From: Nitrospinota bacterium
GTDB lineage: Bacteria; Nitrospinota_A; UBA7883; JACRLM01
Length of the DNA: 64,000 nucleotides
Direction: 5' to 3'
Assembly: GCA_016208975.1 (NCBI GenBank)
Contig: JACQXA010000004.1
Location: forward strand, 2,139,941-2,203,940
Shown here: positions 62,990 through 64,000 of the stretch, piece by piece
Position numbering within the stretch: the first letter of the stretch is position 1
Layout of the letters: each line of letters opens with the position of its first letter
Program-made: the position numbers and the translations under genes
The notes under the pieces: model-generated
What the model saw: the letters and a program-made list of their open reading frames with translations, nothing else
Told to the model about the DNA's origin: nothing
Database searches by the model: none

Positions 62990-63360
62990 CCGCATCCATT
63001 CAACCGCAGAAGGCCCTATTGCCGGTGTTAAGCCTGGAAAAGGGCGCTTCATCACCTGTTAAGAACTGAAACGCTGGCCGACTGTCAAAGCATACAGTCA
63101 TGGAGCCGTCGTAGGCAACGGTAAACAGCGCCCCGGGGCCATAAAAATAGCCCTGAGCGCCGGTGGTTTTCAAGGGGAGGAGGGCTGATAACAAAGCGTT
63201 TTCTCAACCATCCATCTTTAAATAAATGCCTGCGCAGGAAAGAATTGTAACACACAGCCATGGAGCCCGGCGCCGGGGACTAAAGTTCCAAAAAATGGCT
63301 TGTTTTAGAGTGGGCGGGTGATACACTTTAGCCAAGGTCAAAAATCACATCGGGTGGGTC
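62990..63360. other. 371-bp gap between trxB and an exported-protein gene
   Basis: Divergent promoter region. I see no gene or dispersed repeat in it; a GCCCGGCGCCGGGG palindrome at about 63266-63279 is the only notable word. See the separate promoter entry. Confidence 0.5.
63300..63327 (+). promoter_or_regulatory. Candidate promoter for the exported protein at 63361
   Basis: TTGTTT at 63300-63305 and TACACT at 63322-63327 with a 16-base spacer, 34 bases before the start codon. Confidence 0.35.
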
Positions 63361-63780
63361 ATGCTCAAGATAATCATCCTAAGTTTCGTGGCCATTTTTC
63401 CGTTCGCGCCGCTTACCTCCCATGCGGGCAGTCTTTCCACTGTAAAGGTGAGCTTCAAAACCCTTTCCTGCGACGGGACCAAGGGCCTGGCGTCGGTGGA
63501 CGCCGACCGGATAGTGAAGATACAGAGCATAAAATGCGACCCAGGCTCTGCGGTTAACGAGGTTTACCAGGTGCTGGTGAGCGGCGAGCCCGGGTCTGGC
63601 CTCACATACCGGGTGTTCGAAACCACAGAAAAAGAGGCCGAAAGGCTCCAGCGGGAAGTGGACGCTTATCAACATTCCAAAGAGCGTAGCCTTGAGCGGT
63701 CGGACAGGTTGATAATCGAACACGATGAACATCGGGGCGGTACTTACGGCAATCAGCCTGGAAATAAATACGGCAAATAG
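63361..63780 (+). CDS. Small exported protein of unknown function
   Basis: A 139-residue protein with a signal peptide (IIILSFVAIFPFAPLTSHA). The mature part has two cysteines (TLSCDGTK and SIKCDPGS), which may form a disulfide, then a charged helix (about 90-125) and a Gly/Asn-rich end (GGTYGNQPGNKYGK). No known domain is recognised. The gene starts without a strong ribosome-binding site (GGGTGGG). A further gene starts 16 bases after its stop. Confidence 0.6.
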   Translation: MLKIIILSFVAIFPFAPLTSHAGSLSTVKVSFKTLSCDGTKGLASVDADRIVKIQSIKCDPGSAVNEVYQVLVSGEPGSGLTYRVFETTEKEAERLQREVDAYQHSKERSLERSDRLIIEHDEHRGGTYGNQPGNKYGK

Positions 63781-63795
63781 AGGTTTGCGGCCCTC

Positions 63796-64000
63796 ATGAT
63801 CACCTCACAGGCCAGCCCAAGCCATGAAAATGGCAACCTGCAACGGTCCGAGGTGGCCAAAATAGTGAAAAATTTCATCGAGGCCGTGGAACAGGTGGTG
63901 GCCACCACCGCCCAGACCCGGGTAACCGCCCGCACAAAGGCGGCCACCCTTGCGGAGTACTCCTCCATCGAGGGGGACGCCGCTGGCGCCCTGGCGTTCA
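63796..64000 (+). CDS. Start of a gene cut by the window edge
   Basis: An open frame from an ATG at 63796 runs through the last base. The visible 68 residues begin MITSQASPSHENGNLQRSEV and continue with a hydrophilic helix (KIVKNFIEAVEQVVATTAQT), then AATLAEYSSIEGD. No signal peptide. The codon use is like that of neighbouring genes, so it is probably real, but the family cannot be told from this part. Confidence 0.5.
   Translation, partial: MITSQASPSHENGNLQRSEVAKIVKNFIEAVEQVVATTAQTRVTARTKAATLAEYSSIEGDAAGALAF

Noticed and set aside
63000-63194. 64-codon minus-strand frame upstream of trxB
   Set aside because: Some protein-like composition (GYFYGPGALFTVAYDG), but no ribosome-binding site, and it overlaps the alternative trxB start region; not enough support.

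Overview
The window is chromosomal DNA from a Gram-negative, motile, respiring bacterium. It has outer-membrane barrels, lipoproteins and SurA/PpiC chaperones; CheW, CheA, CheY, two transducers and FlgM; and several c-type cytochromes plus a divergent heme-copper oxidase subunit. Stop-start overlaps are common, GTG/TTG starts are frequent, and the DNA is moderately GC-rich. The gene repertoire (GH57 glucanotransferase, class I adenylate cyclase, HmuY-like protein, c-heme chemoreceptor) fits a Deltaproteobacteria- or Nitrospinota-like lineage, but the lineage is an inference. No rRNA, tRNA or CRISPR array was seen.

Layout. 1-5.7 kb: two toxin-antitoxin-like pairs (DUF4160/DUF2442 and HicAB), a coiled-coil protein, an oxidase-like subunit with a small cytochrome c, and tsaD. 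5.8-9.1 kb: five consecutive genes for exported Cys/His/Met-rich, barrel, thioredoxin-like and cytochrome proteins, probably periplasmic metal or redox handling. 9.3-11.9 kb: cheW and a chemoreceptor. 12.1-17.0 kb: a tight five-gene operon of a 62-residue peptide, a caspase-fold-like protein with a zinc ribbon, a sulfotransferase, a radical SAM protein and a ferredoxin-type aldo/keto reductase. 17.0-25 kb: hybrid kinase, amidohydrolase, secreted YyaL-like protein, ApaG, enolase, FtsB. 25-30 kb: c-heme chemoreceptor, FlgM, and a Cys-rich ECF sigma cluster. 30-38 kb: thrC, priA, a CI-like regulator, and a cheY-cheA-receiver cluster in which CheA has a permuted domain order. 38-44 kb: ABC-2 permease, GH57 enzyme, hisD, hisC, NUDIX. 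44-53 kb: a long minus-strand operon mfd, glycosyltransferase-TPR, ppiC, surA, PP-loop thiolase, cysteine desulfurase. 53-64 kb: leuCD, His-rich barrel, HmuY-like protein, rhodanese, TlpA-like protein, glycosyltransferase, adenylate cyclase, thioredoxin reductase, two further exported or partial genes.

The best candidate for an undescribed system is the 12.1-17.0 kb operon. Its gene set (small peptide, clan CD peptidase-like protein, sulfotransferase, SPASM-type radical SAM protein, Fe-S aldo/keto reductase) looks like a peptide-modifying pathway, and I cannot match it to a named one. Second is a family of three 143-bp fold-back elements (5562, 26760, 58514) whose terminal inverted repeats show compensatory changes. 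A separate REP-like palindrome family (CGTGGTCG-GG-CGACCACG) fills most of the long gaps.
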